DNA of 26,845 nucleotides, from positions 1 through 26,845 of IMG/VR virus record IMGVR_UViG_3300032088_002388. The stretch is one strand, 5' to 3'. Below the pieces are notes generated by a model that ran no database searches, was not told the DNA's origin, and was given only the letters and a program-made list of their open reading frames with translations. Of the stretch, positions 6,058 to 13,568 are shown piece by piece. Both the position numbers and the translations under genes were made by a program. The stretch's first letter is position 1, and the number at the start of each line of letters is the position of its first letter. This DNA is from a virus.

Positions 6058-8361
6058 ATGCAAATAAATGTCACGAAACGAGATGGCAGTTTACAAGAAT
6101 TTGATCTCGACAAAATACATAAAGTTTTAGAATGGGCCACTGATGGATTGACAGGCGTTTCTATATCCGAAATAGAATTAAAATCTAATATACAATTATA
6201 TGATAAAATTCCAGCTTATGATATGCATGAGCTACTTATTAAATCTGCATCAGAATTAATATCAGAACATACCCCAAATTATCAGTTTGTAGCAGCAAGA
6301 TTAATCAACTATAAAATTCGAAAGGAAGTTTATGGAGGATATGATCCATGTTGCTTACAAGATCTTATTAATATTAATATCGAAAATAAAGTATATGATG
6401 AACAAGTATTACTAAGATACACAAAAGAAGAACTAAAAGTTGCCAATGGATATATAAAACATGACAGAGATTTTACCTTTACTTATGCAGGAATGGAACA
6501 ATTCAGAGGTAAATATTTAGTTCAAGATCGATCTACAGGTGAAGTATACGAAACACCACAAATGCTATATATGATGATAGCATTAACATTATTTGAAAAT
6601 ACTCCCAATACATCAGAAAATGGTATTAATTGGGACAGAATGAAATGGGTAAAAGAATTTTATGACGCAATCTCACAATTTTACATATCATTACCGACTC
6701 CAATTATGGCTGGTGTCAGGACCCCAACTCGACAGTTCAGTAGTTGTGTTCTTATTGAATCCGGCGACAGTCTCGATTCTATTAACGCTACTTCAACTTC
6801 TATTGTCAAATATATAAGCAAAAAAGCAGGTATTGGCATTGGAGCTGGAGGAATCAGAGGAATAGGAGCTCGAATAGGAGACGGTTCAGTAGTACATACT
6901 GGATTAATTCCATTCTTAAAATATTTCCAAGCTGCAGTAAAATCATGCTCACAAGGCGGAGTAAGAGGTGGAGCTGCAACAGTGTATCTACCATTATGGC
7001 ATTATGAATTTGAAGATCTTGTTGTATTAAAAAACAATAAAGGTGTTGATGAAACTCGTGTAAGACATATGGATTATGCATTTCAATTTAATAAATTGAT
7101 GTATGAACGTTTACTCGAAGGTGGTAACATTACTTTCTTTGATCCAAATGATGTTCCAGGTTTATACGATGCATTCTTTAATGATCAAAGAGAATTTAAA
7201 AAGCTCTATGAAAAATATGAAAGAGCATATTCGATAAGAAAGAAAACATTACCAGCACTTGAAGTATTTCAAGCTTTTATTACTGAAAGAAAAGATACCG
7301 GTAGAATTTATGCAATGAATGTTGATCATGCAAATGATCATGGAGCATTTATTGAATCTGAAGCACCAATTAAAATGTCAAATTTATGTTGTGAAATTGA
7401 TTTACCAACAACTCCATTAGAATCACATGATGATCCAAACGGAGAAATATCATTGTGTACATTAAGTGCTATTAACTGGGGATTAATTAATGATCCAAAA
7501 GATTTTGAGAAATATTGTACTCTTGCAGTAAGAGCATTAGATAACTTATTACAATATCAAGATTATCCTGTAAAAGCTGCATATCATGGAACTATGAATC
7601 GTAGACCTTTAGGTGTAGGAATTATTAATCTTGCATATTTCCTTGCGAAAAGAGGTCTTAAGTATGATGAATCTGCATTTGAAACTGTAGACGAGTATGC
7701 AGAAGCATGGTCGTATTATCTAATTAAAGCATCTGCAGATTTGGCTAAAGAAAAAGCTCCATGTAGTAAAAATAAAGAGACAAAATATGCCCGCGGGATT
7801 CTTCCAATTGATACATATAAGAGTGCAGTAGATAATTTAGTGGAGTCAAAAGAGCGTATGCCATGGGACGATTTAAGAGATCAACTCAAAGAAACTGGTA
7901 TTCGAAACTCAACTCTAATGGCATTAATGCCTGCGGAAACATCTGCACAAATTAGTAATAGTACAAATGGTATTGAACCTCCACGAGCTTTAGTATCATA
8001 CAAACAATCAAAGGACGGAGTTATGGCTCAAGTCGTTCCAGGCATTGTTCAACTGAAAAATAAATATGATCTTCTTTGGGACCAAAAATCACCAGAAGGT
8101 TACTTAAAAATATGTGCTATTTTACAGAAGTATATTGACCAAGGAATTAGTGTTAATACTTCGTACAATCCCGAACATTATGAAGAAAATAAATTGCCAA
8201 TGTCAGTTATGATTGGTGATTTGTTAACTGCTTATAAGTTCGGACTTAAACAACTATATTACTTTAACACATATGATGGTGCTGGAGAACATATAGAAGA
8301 ACTTCCAGAATTGGAACAAACCCTTAACGACGATGAAGATTGCGAGAGTTGTATTATATGA
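6058..8361 (+). CDS. nrdA: Ribonucleotide reductase class Ia, alpha (large) subunit
   Basis: 767 residues, full length. NrdA reduces ribonucleoside diphosphates to deoxynucleotides, here to supply phage DNA synthesis. Seen: ATP-cone-like N-terminus (KRDGSLQEFDLDKI, residues 7-20); active-site Cys230 (QFSSC), the NLCCE motif with Asn442, thiyl-radical Cys444 and Glu446; Cys467 (GEISLC), forming the redox pair with Cys230; the MPAETSAQISNSTNG loop; and the C-terminal shuttle CESC (Cys762/765). These match E. coli Cys225, Cys439, Glu441 and Cys462 in order. Transcribed from the conserved promoter at 5996. Overlaps nrdB by 4 bases. Confidence 0.97.
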   Translation: MQINVTKRDGSLQEFDLDKIHKVLEWATDGLTGVSISEIELKSNIQLYDKIPAYDMHELLIKSASELISEHTPNYQFVAARLINYKIRKEVYGGYDPCCLQDLININIENKVYDEQVLLRYTKEELKVANGYIKHDRDFTFTYAGMEQFRGKYLVQDRSTGEVYETPQMLYMMIALTLFENTPNTSENGINWDRMKWVKEFYDAISQFYISLPTPIMAGVRTPTRQFSSCVLIESGDSLDSINATSTSIVKYISKKAGIGIGAGGIRGIGARIGDGSVVHTGLIPFLKYFQAAVKSCSQGGVRGGAATVYLPLWHYEFEDLVVLKNNKGVDETRVRHMDYAFQFNKLMYERLLEGGNITFFDPNDVPGLYDAFFNDQREFKKLYEKYERAYSIRKKTLPALEVFQAFITERKDTGRIYAMNVDHANDHGAFIESEAPIKMSNLCCEIDLPTTPLESHDDPNGEISLCTLSAINWGLINDPKDFEKYCTLAVRALDNLLQYQDYPVKAAYHGTMNRRPLGVGIINLAYFLAKRGLKYDESAFETVDEYAEAWSYYLIKASADLAKEKAPCSKNKETKYARGILPIDTYKSAVDNLVESKERMPWDDLRDQLKETGIRNSTLMALMPAETSAQISNSTNGIEPPRALVSYKQSKDGVMAQVVPGIVQLKNKYDLLWDQKSPEGYLKICAILQKYIDQGISVNTSYNPEHYEENKLPMSVMIGDLLTAYKFGLKQLYYFNTYDGAGEHIEELPELEQTLNDDEDCESCII

Positions 8362-9428
8362 TACTAAAAAAGAATAAAAAATCACATTTAACCAAAAACA
8401 TGTTTTTGGATGAAGAAGTAGATATTCAAAGATTCGATATTTTGAAATACCCACAGTTAGATAAAATTACAGAAAAACAATTAGGATTCTTTTGGAGACC
8501 AGAAGAAGTAGATATCTCTAAAGATAAAAAAGACTTTGAGAGCTTAAGTCCTCATGAACAACATATTTTTACAAGTAATCTTAAAAGGCAAATATTATTG
8601 GACTCGGTTCAAGGAAGAGCACCGAATTTGGCATTTTTACCAATTGCTTCTTTACCAGAAGTAGAGAATTGGATTGAGACATGGTCATTCTTTGAAACTA
8701 TCCACTCTCGATCTTATACACATATTATTCGTAATGTTTATCCAGATCCTTCTGTTGTGTTTGACGGTATGTTAGACATTAAAGAAATATTAGATTGCGG
8801 AAAAGATATAGCACAATATTATGATGATTTGATGGATGCAAATGCTGGTCCTACAAATGTACATGATCATAAGAAAGCATTATGGATGGCAATGTTAAGC
8901 GCTAATGCATTAGAAGGTGTACGTTTTTATGTTTCGTTTGCATGCAGTTGGGCTTTTGCTGAACTTAAAAAAATGGAAGGTAATGCAAAGATTATTAAGT
9001 TTATTGCAAGAGATGAAAATACTCACCTTGCAGGAACAACTACGATTCTTAAAAAAATGCAACAAGAAGATAAAGATTTCGTTAAGATTGCAAAAGAAAT
9101 GGAAAATGAATCTGTTAAATTATATGTAGATGTTATCGAACAAGAAAAACAATGGGCAAAATATCTATTTCAAGATGGATCAATGATAGGTTTAAACGAA
9201 AAACTATTAGGTGATTATGTTGAATGGATAGGTTGTAAACGTATGAGAGCACTAGGAATGCAATGTCCTTATAGTGTTAGTCAACAAAATCCATTGCCTT
9301 GGACAGAAAAATGGATCGGTGGTGGAAATGTACAAGTTGCTCCTCAAGAGACAGAAATTACATCATACATTACCGGCGGAGTTAAACAAGACGTTGATAC
9401 AGACACTTTATCTAAATTTGAATTGTGA
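8358..9428 (+). CDS. nrdB: Ribonucleotide reductase class Ia, beta (small) subunit
   Basis: 356 residues from ATG 8358, which overlaps the nrdA stop (ATGA); a frame extending to 8340 is less likely. NrdB holds the di-iron centre and tyrosyl radical for NrdA. Iron ligands and radical Tyr are present: Asp82 (LLDSVQ), Glu113 and His116 (FFETIHSRSY), Tyr120, Glu186 (ANALEG), Glu220 and His223 (ARDENTH). The presence of Tyr120 argues for a classic class Ia radical rather than a radical-free variant. Co-transcribed with nrdA and the glutaredoxin that would recycle it. Confidence 0.97.
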   Translation: MILKKNKKSHLTKNMFLDEEVDIQRFDILKYPQLDKITEKQLGFFWRPEEVDISKDKKDFESLSPHEQHIFTSNLKRQILLDSVQGRAPNLAFLPIASLPEVENWIETWSFFETIHSRSYTHIIRNVYPDPSVVFDGMLDIKEILDCGKDIAQYYDDLMDANAGPTNVHDHKKALWMAMLSANALEGVRFYVSFACSWAFAELKKMEGNAKIIKFIARDENTHLAGTTTILKKMQQEDKDFVKIAKEMENESVKLYVDVIEQEKQWAKYLFQDGSMIGLNEKLLGDYVEWIGCKRMRALGMQCPYSVSQQNPLPWTEKWIGGGNVQVAPQETEITSYITGGVKQDVDTDTLSKFEL

Positions 9429-9544
9429 TAGAGGAAATAACTAAAGTACATCCTATGAGGCAAGTCTTTTGGGCTTCCGTAATTCAAGTTTGTGTTTTAG
9501 CTTTTATGGGATTATCAATGTACTTAATAGGATTATTCACATGA
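9425..9544 (+). CDS. Small single-pass membrane protein (39 aa)
   Basis: An open frame between nrdB and the glutaredoxin gene starts at GTG 9425 (GTGA overlap with the nrdB stop) and ends in an ATGA overlap with the ATG at 9541. A shorter version would start at ATG 9455. The C-terminal two thirds are hydrophobic (one membrane segment, ASVIQVCVLAFMGLSMYLIG). The snug coupling at both ends supports translation; the function is unknown. Confidence 0.5.
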   Translation: MIEEITKVHPMRQVFWASVIQVCVLAFMGLSMYLIGLFT

Positions 9545-9771
9545 ATATAGAAATTTATAGTAAAGATCATTGTCCGTTTTGTGATAAAGCAGTACACAAA
9601 GCTCAAGCTATGATGCAAGAAAATACCAAAATTAAAACTGCAGTATATAAACTAAACGAAGATTTTTCAAGAGAAGAGTTATTTGAAAAATTCCCAACCG
9701 CAAGAACTTTTCCTCAGATATCAATAGATGGAGAAGGTATTGGAGGATGGGTAGAATTTGAAAAAATCTAA
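9541..9771 (+). CDS. Glutaredoxin
   Basis: 76 residues from ATG 9541; the longer upstream frame covers the preceding small ORF and is not used. The redox motif CPFC (Cys11-Cys14) follows a short beta strand, with the cis-Pro motif TFPQI (Pro58) and a GGWVEF glutathione-side loop, all typical of glutaredoxins. Right after nrdAB, it most likely reduces the NrdA C-terminal CESC pair, the role of T4 NrdC. Overlaps its neighbours by 4 and 1 bases. Confidence 0.92.
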   Translation: MNIEIYSKDHCPFCDKAVHKAQAMMQENTKIKTAVYKLNEDFSREELFEKFPTARTFPQISIDGEGIGGWVEFEKI

Positions 9772-9944
9772 TGTCCATTAAAATAATAGAGTGTGATTAT
9801 TGTTATAATCAAAGTACGATAGAATATAAATCTGATGAAGATGAACCATTAACGCCAACATATTGTCCATTTTGTGGACAAAGAGATATTGACTTTGATG
9901 AAATAAATGATGATATAGATTACTATAGGGATGATGACGATTGA
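9771..9944 (+). CDS. Small zinc-ribbon protein (57 aa)
   Basis: Starts at ATG 9771, overlapping the glutaredoxin stop by one base, and ends at TGA 9942-9944, overlapping the next gene. The peptide has two Cys knuckles, CDYC near residue 8 and CPFC near residue 38, spaced as in a zinc ribbon, followed by a very acidic tail (DDDIDYYRDDDD type). Small zinc ribbons of this type are common in marine myoviruses; role unknown, possibly protein-protein contact in transcription or replication. Confidence 0.75.
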   Translation: MSIKIIECDYCYNQSTIEYKSDEDEPLTPTYCPFCGQRDIDFDEINDDIDYYRDDDD

Positions 9945-10408
9945 GTTTGCAACAAATTGACAGATGTGGAGATTGTCATTCTTGTTGCAAATCATTTGGA
10001 TTCCTTGATGAAAATAAAATTGTAATAAAGAGTTTAGATATTCATTATGAATGGGGTAGATGTAATAAGCTTGCTGATAATAATCGATGTACCATATATG
10101 ATGATAGACCAAAAACATGTTCTAAATTTAAATGCTTGTATATAGAATCTGATTTACCTAAAAAGTATTTACCTAAAAATATAGGTTTTGTTACACAGCT
10201 TAAACGAGATAAAAATGGTCCTTTTTTAACTGTTGTTCCGCACGAATCTAAAAAAACAAATGTAGATCCTAGAGATTTTTGGAATAATAATTATAAAAAC
10301 ATTCTTGTAATGAAAGAAACCGCAGAGAAAATGTGGTCAATAGATATACCTTCTATTAAAATAGCATGTGCAAGAGATGAAATTACAATCAAAAAGGCAA
10401 TCAATTAA
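9941..10408 (+). CDS. YkgJ/UPF0153-type Cys-cluster protein
   Basis: 155 residues, start TTG 9941 in a TTGA overlap with the zinc-ribbon gene. The family signature is clear: N-terminal RCGDCHSCC (Cys9, 12, 15, 16), then RCNKL and CTIYDDRPKTCSKFKC. This arrangement defines YkgJ-like proteins, thought to bind zinc or an iron-sulfur cluster; their biochemical role is not settled. The phage copy keeps all the Cys positions. It closes the nrd operon, just before a late promoter. Confidence 0.85.
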   Translation: MSLQQIDRCGDCHSCCKSFGFLDENKIVIKSLDIHYEWGRCNKLADNNRCTIYDDRPKTCSKFKCLYIESDLPKKYLPKNIGFVTQLKRDKNGPFLTVVPHESKKTNVDPRDFWNNNYKNILVMKETAEKMWSIDIPSIKIACARDEITIKKAIN

Positions 10409-10412
10409 CTCA

Positions 10413-10420
10413 TATAAATA
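10413..10420 (+). promoter_or_regulatory. T4-type late promoter (TATAAATA), 5 bases from AUG
   Basis: A perfect TATAAATA octamer followed by exactly five bases and then the ATG at 10426. With T4 late spacing (octamer about -13 to -6), transcription should start on the A of the ATG, giving a leaderless mRNA for the SegE-like gene. Confidence 0.75.
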
Positions 10421-10425
10421 AATAT

Positions 10426-10860
10426 ATGAGCGAATGGTATTATAAAGGTAAATTATGGGAAAGGCCGCAAGACGACTTATTCAATCCAGAAGAAATGTAT
10501 GGTTTTGTATACATGATAACAAACCTACAGAATCAAAGGAAATACATTGGAAAGAAGTTCTTTTGGAAATCCAAAACACTTCCCATCACAAAAACACGAA
10601 AACGAAGAAAGAAACTTAAAGTAGAATCTGACTGGAGAGATTATTATGGGTCTAGTAGACACCTTACGGAAGACGTGGAAAAAATGGGTATTGAGAATTT
10701 CTATCGCGAAATTTTGGTATTCTGTAAGACTAAGGGCGAGTGTGCATACATGGAAACAAAACTTCAATTCGAACACGACGTATTATTATCAGATGATTAT
10801 TATAATGGTATTGTCAATTGTCGTATTGGGTCTAATTCTGTTAAGCATTTAATTAAATAA
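10426..10860 (+). CDS. SegE-like GIY-YIG family protein
   Basis: 144 residues. The GIY-YIG elements are visible as YGFVYMITN (about 25-33) and KYIGKKFFW (about 39-47); a basic linker follows, then SDWRDYYGSS and the helix YMETKLQFEHDVL with a candidate metal-binding Glu. I recognise this as the SegE-like subfamily of T4-type phages, related to homing endonucleases. Strand-cutting activity is not assured, since many such proteins are stand-alone and conserved in position. It sits behind a TATAAATA octamer with no room for a leader. Confidence 0.8.
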   Translation: MSEWYYKGKLWERPQDDLFNPEEMYGFVYMITNLQNQRKYIGKKFFWKSKTLPITKTRKRRKKLKVESDWRDYYGSSRHLTEDVEKMGIENFYREILVFCKTKGECAYMETKLQFEHDVLLSDDYYNGIVNCRIGSNSVKHLIK

Positions 10861-10893
10861 AGCATGTACAAACATTAGAAAGTATGGTATAAT
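10860..10893 (+). promoter_or_regulatory. Early/middle promoter 2, AUG 8 bases after -10
   Basis: AAGCATGTACA (TGTACA 10865-10870), 17-base spacer, TATGG-TATAAT (10888-10893). The ATG at 10901 starts 8 bases after the -10 ends, so the transcript should begin about one base before the AUG. This is a near-copy of the promoters at 5996, 12744 and 26386. Confidence 0.85.
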
Positions 10894-10900
10894 ATACCAA

Positions 10901-11299
10901 ATGCAGAAAAAAAGTAACATAATTCAATTCCCAGATCGTATGTCTGAAAATATGACAGAACGAGTATTGGAACGAAAAAATCTACAAGAAGACTCAATTG
11001 AGTTAGCTAGATTTGCAATGCATATTATACAAGAAACAATCGAACAACAAGATTGGAGTCCTTTATCAGATAACATGGATATACAAAATCCTGATAGTGA
11101 TACTTATAAAGACTTATATGTTATACTAAATATGTTAGTTGCAACGTTTATGAGATCTGCAGAGATTGATCATGTATTACAAGATGATTTGGCAACGGTG
11201 TATGGTAAATTAAAAGTACTCGAATATGCTGATCAAAAAAATATAGATCTTTCTGACATATTTAACGAACCTGAGGATGATCCAAATGATTTTGCTTGA
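10901..11299 (+). CDS. Unknown helical phage protein upstream of RNase H
   Basis: 132 residues. It starts NIIQFPDR and continues as helices with an acidic C-terminus (EPEDDPNDFA). The second half contains YKDLYVILNMLVATFMRS, which looks like a packed helical core. I do not recognise an enzyme motif. The ATG at 10901 has no Shine-Dalgarno sequence and lies next to the expected transcript start; an internal ATG at 10940 has no good site either. It overlaps the RNase H gene, suggesting a replication-related role. Confidence 0.7.
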   Translation: MQKKSNIIQFPDRMSENMTERVLERKNLQEDSIELARFAMHIIQETIEQQDWSPLSDNMDIQNPDSDTYKDLYVILNMLVATFMRSAEIDHVLQDDLATVYGKLKVLEYADQKNIDLSDIFNEPEDDPNDFA

Positions 11300-12140
11300 T
11301 TATAGCCAAATAGCACTAAGTAATATAATAGTGCAAAAAGTAGATAGCGAAGAGCTAATACGACATATGATACTAAACAGTATTCGTATGTATAATAAAA
11401 AATATCGTGATGAATATGGCCAAATGGTTATATGCACAGATGGTTTTAATACGTGGAGAAAAGAATATTTCCCACAATATAAAGCTGCACGAAAGAAAAA
11501 CAGAACAGAATCCAACTTAGATTGGAATGAAATATTTAGAGTATTAAATCAAATCAGAGAAGATTTAGCAAATCATTTTCCATATAAAGTAGTACATATG
11601 GAAGGTTGTGAAGCAGATGATGTTATAGGTGCACTTACAATAGACTCACAAGAGTTTGGTAAAAATGAACCAATCATGATTATATCTTCTGATAAAGATT
11701 TTATACAATTACAAAGATATTCGAACGTAAAACAGTTTTCTCCAATACAAAAGAAAGCGGTTTCCGATCCAAACCCACGCAAATATCTCTTTGAACATAT
11801 ATTAAAAGGAGATAAAGGTGATGGTATACCTAATATATTATCTGGTGATAATACCTTTGTGGACGAAATTAGGCAATCTCCTATGACAGCAAAGAAGATT
11901 GAACATTTTGCACACAATGCCGATAAATTAGACGAAGTAATGACCACAGAAGAATTTAGAAACTTTCAAAGAAATAAAACTTTGATAGATTTGCACGATA
12001 TTCCTTCAGATAGGTTTCAAAGTATTATAGATAATTATAACAACCAAAAACCAGCAATGCGTATGAAGGTTTTAAATTATTTAGTTAAAAACAGATGTAA
12101 TAATTTGATTGAATCAGTGGAGGAATTTTACAATGGCTAA
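11286..12140 (+). CDS. rnh: T4-type RNase H (FEN-1 family 5' nuclease)
   Basis: 284 residues from ATG 11286, preferred over ATG 11277 because GAGG at 11273-11276 then has a 9-base spacing and the protein begins MILLDYSQIALSN as in the family. The enzyme removes RNA primers and flaps from lagging strands. Acidic metal ligands are visible: Asp5, Asp52 (CTDG), Glu106/Glu109/Asp111/Asp112 (MEGCEADD), Asp136 and Asp138 (SSDKD), and Asp176/Asp179 (GDKGDGIPN helix-hairpin-helix). Arg/Lys residues around WRKEYFPQYKAARKK form the DNA-binding arch. Overlaps both neighbours. Confidence 0.93.
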   Translation: MILLDYSQIALSNIIVQKVDSEELIRHMILNSIRMYNKKYRDEYGQMVICTDGFNTWRKEYFPQYKAARKKNRTESNLDWNEIFRVLNQIREDLANHFPYKVVHMEGCEADDVIGALTIDSQEFGKNEPIMIISSDKDFIQLQRYSNVKQFSPIQKKAVSDPNPRKYLFEHILKGDKGDGIPNILSGDNTFVDEIRQSPMTAKKIEHFAHNADKLDEVMTTEEFRNFQRNKTLIDLHDIPSDRFQSIIDNYNNQKPAMRMKVLNYLVKNRCNNLIESVEEFYNG

Positions 12141-12615
12141 AAAGAAAATGATCTCAGAAATTCTTGAGGGAGCAGCTAAGCTCGATTCTCAAGAAGCTAG
12201 AAGAGAATATCTAAAAGACAACTATTCGGTTGCACTAATCACAATTTTAAAGGGCGGATTTGATGATTCTGTACAGTGGAATTTACCTAAAGGTGAACCA
12301 CCATACAAGCAAGATGACGCTCCAAAAGGATTTGAACCAAACAATTTGTATAAATTACAACCTAGGTTTGGCAAATATTTCATGAAAGGCGGAAGAGGCG
12401 ATAAGCTTACTTCTGTCAAACGTGAAAGTATGTTCATTGAAGTATTAGAATCTCTTCATAAAAATGAAGCGGAACTAGTATTGGCAATGAAAGATAAGAA
12501 ACTTACTGGAAGATATAAAGGAGTAACGCTTAAGTTAGTACAAGATACATTTCCAGATCTTATCAAAACGGTTACAGCACCTGAAGTGAAAGAACAGGCA
12601 GCTGTAGAAAAATAA
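12133..12615 (+). CDS. Conserved T4-like phage protein (DUF6433-like), unknown function
   Basis: 160 residues from ATG 12133, with GAGGA upstream; an in-frame extension to 12109 lies inside RNase H and is not used. Conserved-looking blocks are SVALITILKGGFDDSV (about 30-45), WNLPKGEPPYK (about 49-59) and YKGVTLKLVQDTFPDLI near the C-terminus. I recognise this pattern from a phage-specific family of unknown function that I believe is DUF6433; the number is from memory. It lies beside replication genes and is followed by a terminator. Confidence 0.8.
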   Translation: MAKKKMISEILEGAAKLDSQEARREYLKDNYSVALITILKGGFDDSVQWNLPKGEPPYKQDDAPKGFEPNNLYKLQPRFGKYFMKGGRGDKLTSVKRESMFIEVLESLHKNEAELVLAMKDKKLTGRYKGVTLKLVQDTFPDLIKTVTAPEVKEQAAVEK

Positions 12616-12617
12616 AA

Positions 12618-12744
12618 TATCTCTAAGGAGGTGATCACCAATAATATATGATTTGTTTTTTAACTTATTTTATAGAAGGAGGATTACTAACAAAAAACTT
12701 TGGTTGTCCCAGATCTGCAGATCTGGGATAATCTTTTAGAGATA
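12618..12744 (+). ncRNA. Structured intergenic element: extended Shine-Dalgarno sequence, closing stem, terminator
   Basis: No clear gene lies between 12616 and 12784. TATCTCTAA at 12618-12626 is the exact reverse complement of TTAGAGATA at 12736-12744, so the whole 127 bases could be closed by a 9-bp stem. Inside are TAAGGAGGTGATC (12624-12636), a 13-base complement to the usual 16S rRNA 3' end; a second GAAGGAGGA (12675-12683); the palindrome GGTGATCACC (12630-12639); and the terminator hairpin. A possible 27-codon ORF (12648-12731) follows the first site at 11 bases but runs through the terminator. It may be a 3' UTR element, a small RNA, or the leader of a mini-gene. Confidence 0.45.
12702..12737 (+). 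terminator. Rho-independent terminator with 22-base palindrome
   Basis: TCCCAGATCTG at 12707-12717 is followed directly by its reverse complement (12718-12728). The stem extends outward by five more pairs, including two G-U pairs (GGTTG 12702-12706 with TAATC 12729-12733). A TTTT run follows at 12734-12737. This fits termination of the RNase H operon before promoter 3. Confidence 0.75.
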
Positions 12745-12777
12745 AGCATGTACTTTATTATGAAAGTGTGGTATAAT
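12744..12777 (+). promoter_or_regulatory. Early/middle promoter 3, AUG 8 bases after -10
   Basis: AAGCATGTACT (TGTACT 12749-12754), 17-base spacer, GTGTGG-TATAAT (12772-12777). The ATG at 12785 lies the same 8 bases downstream as in promoter 2, predicting an essentially leaderless transcript. Confidence 0.85.
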
Positions 12778-12784
12778 AGGCCCT

Positions 12785-13336
12785 ATGAATATATTTATTT
12801 TAGATAATGATCCCGTGATAGCAGCCCAAATGCAATGTGATAAACATGTTGTCAAAATGGTAGTCGAATCAGCACAAATGCTTTCAACTGTGCATCGTAT
12901 GGTTGATGGCACAATGGAACGTAGACCTTCAAAGTCTGGTTCTATGTTACAATACTTTTACTTAGAAGATGAAAGAGAAGATTTGCTATACAAAGCATGT
13001 CATTTCAACCATCCTTCTACAGTATGGACACGAGAATCTATGCATAATTACAGGTGGCATTACGTACATTTTGCTGCTCTATGCGACGAATATACGTATA
13101 GATATGGTAAAGTGCATAGCACAGATAGTAAGCTTAGAAAAGCTTTATCGAAATTGCCTCACAATATACCTGTTAAAAAAATGACTCCATTCAAATTAGC
13201 AATGGCTTCATTTCCACAATGTATAACTGAAGATGCAGTAGAATCATATAGAAATTTTTATATGACAAAACAAGAACGATTTAAAATGGCGTGGACAAAA
13301 CGCCCACAACCGGAGTGGTTTAATGCCTCGATATGA
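12785..13336 (+). CDS. Conserved large-phage protein, unknown function
   Basis: 183 residues. The N-terminus MNIFILDNDPVIAAQMQCDK followed by HVVKMVVESAQML is a pattern I recognise from many large tailed phages; the protein continues with YKACHFNHPSTVWTRES and a conserved-looking NIPVKKMTPFKLAM region. The early His, Cys and Asp residues (DNDP, CDKH) could bind metal, but no enzyme class is clear. Because MNIF is the usual family start, the ATG at 12785 is secure, although no Shine-Dalgarno sequence precedes it. Overlaps the next gene by 14 bases. Confidence 0.82.
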   Translation: MNIFILDNDPVIAAQMQCDKHVVKMVVESAQMLSTVHRMVDGTMERRPSKSGSMLQYFYLEDEREDLLYKACHFNHPSTVWTRESMHNYRWHYVHFAALCDEYTYRYGKVHSTDSKLRKALSKLPHNIPVKKMTPFKLAMASFPQCITEDAVESYRNFYMTKQERFKMAWTKRPQPEWFNASI

Positions 13337-13568
13337 TTTTAAAGATTTAGAAACAGGTGAAGTAACTGAGTATACTATGAGTTACAAAGATCTTGATAAA
13401 TTTAAAGAAGAAAATCCTAATTTGCAACAACAAATAGGAGTTCCAAATCACATTACTGGTACTGAAGGTGCAACTCTCAGACAAGCTGGAAGTGGATGGA
13501 AAGAAGTCCAAGATAGAATTAAGAGTGGTTTACCTCCACGATTAAAAGGAAATATAAAAACAAAATGA
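13323..13568 (+). CDS. Small conserved phage protein (FmdB-like N-terminus without zinc Cys)
   Basis: 81 residues. MPRYDFKDLETGEV followed by MSYKDLDKFKEENP resembles the layout of FmdB-type proteins of phages, but the zinc-binding cysteines of that family are absent. The C-terminus is Gly/Lys-rich (SGWKEVQDRIKSGLPPR). GGAG at 13311-13314 serves as ribosome binding site. Function unknown. Confidence 0.7.
   Translation: MPRYDFKDLETGEVTEYTMSYKDLDKFKEENPNLQQQIGVPNHITGTEGATLRQAGSGWKEVQDRIKSGLPPRLKGNIKTK

Noticed and set aside
9469-9540. N-terminal extension of the glutaredoxin to 9469
   Set aside because: The extension reads through a separate small membrane ORF, and the glutaredoxin fold begins at the ATG at 9541.
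11573-11947. Antisense open frame of 124 codons across RNase H
   Set aside because: All supported genes are on the + strand and the RNase H motifs are intact; this is a shadow frame.
12648-12731. 27-codon ORF after the strong Shine-Dalgarno sequence as a firm gene
   Set aside because: Its last third is the terminator palindrome and the peptide has no recognisable features, so it is recorded only as a possibility within the RNA element.
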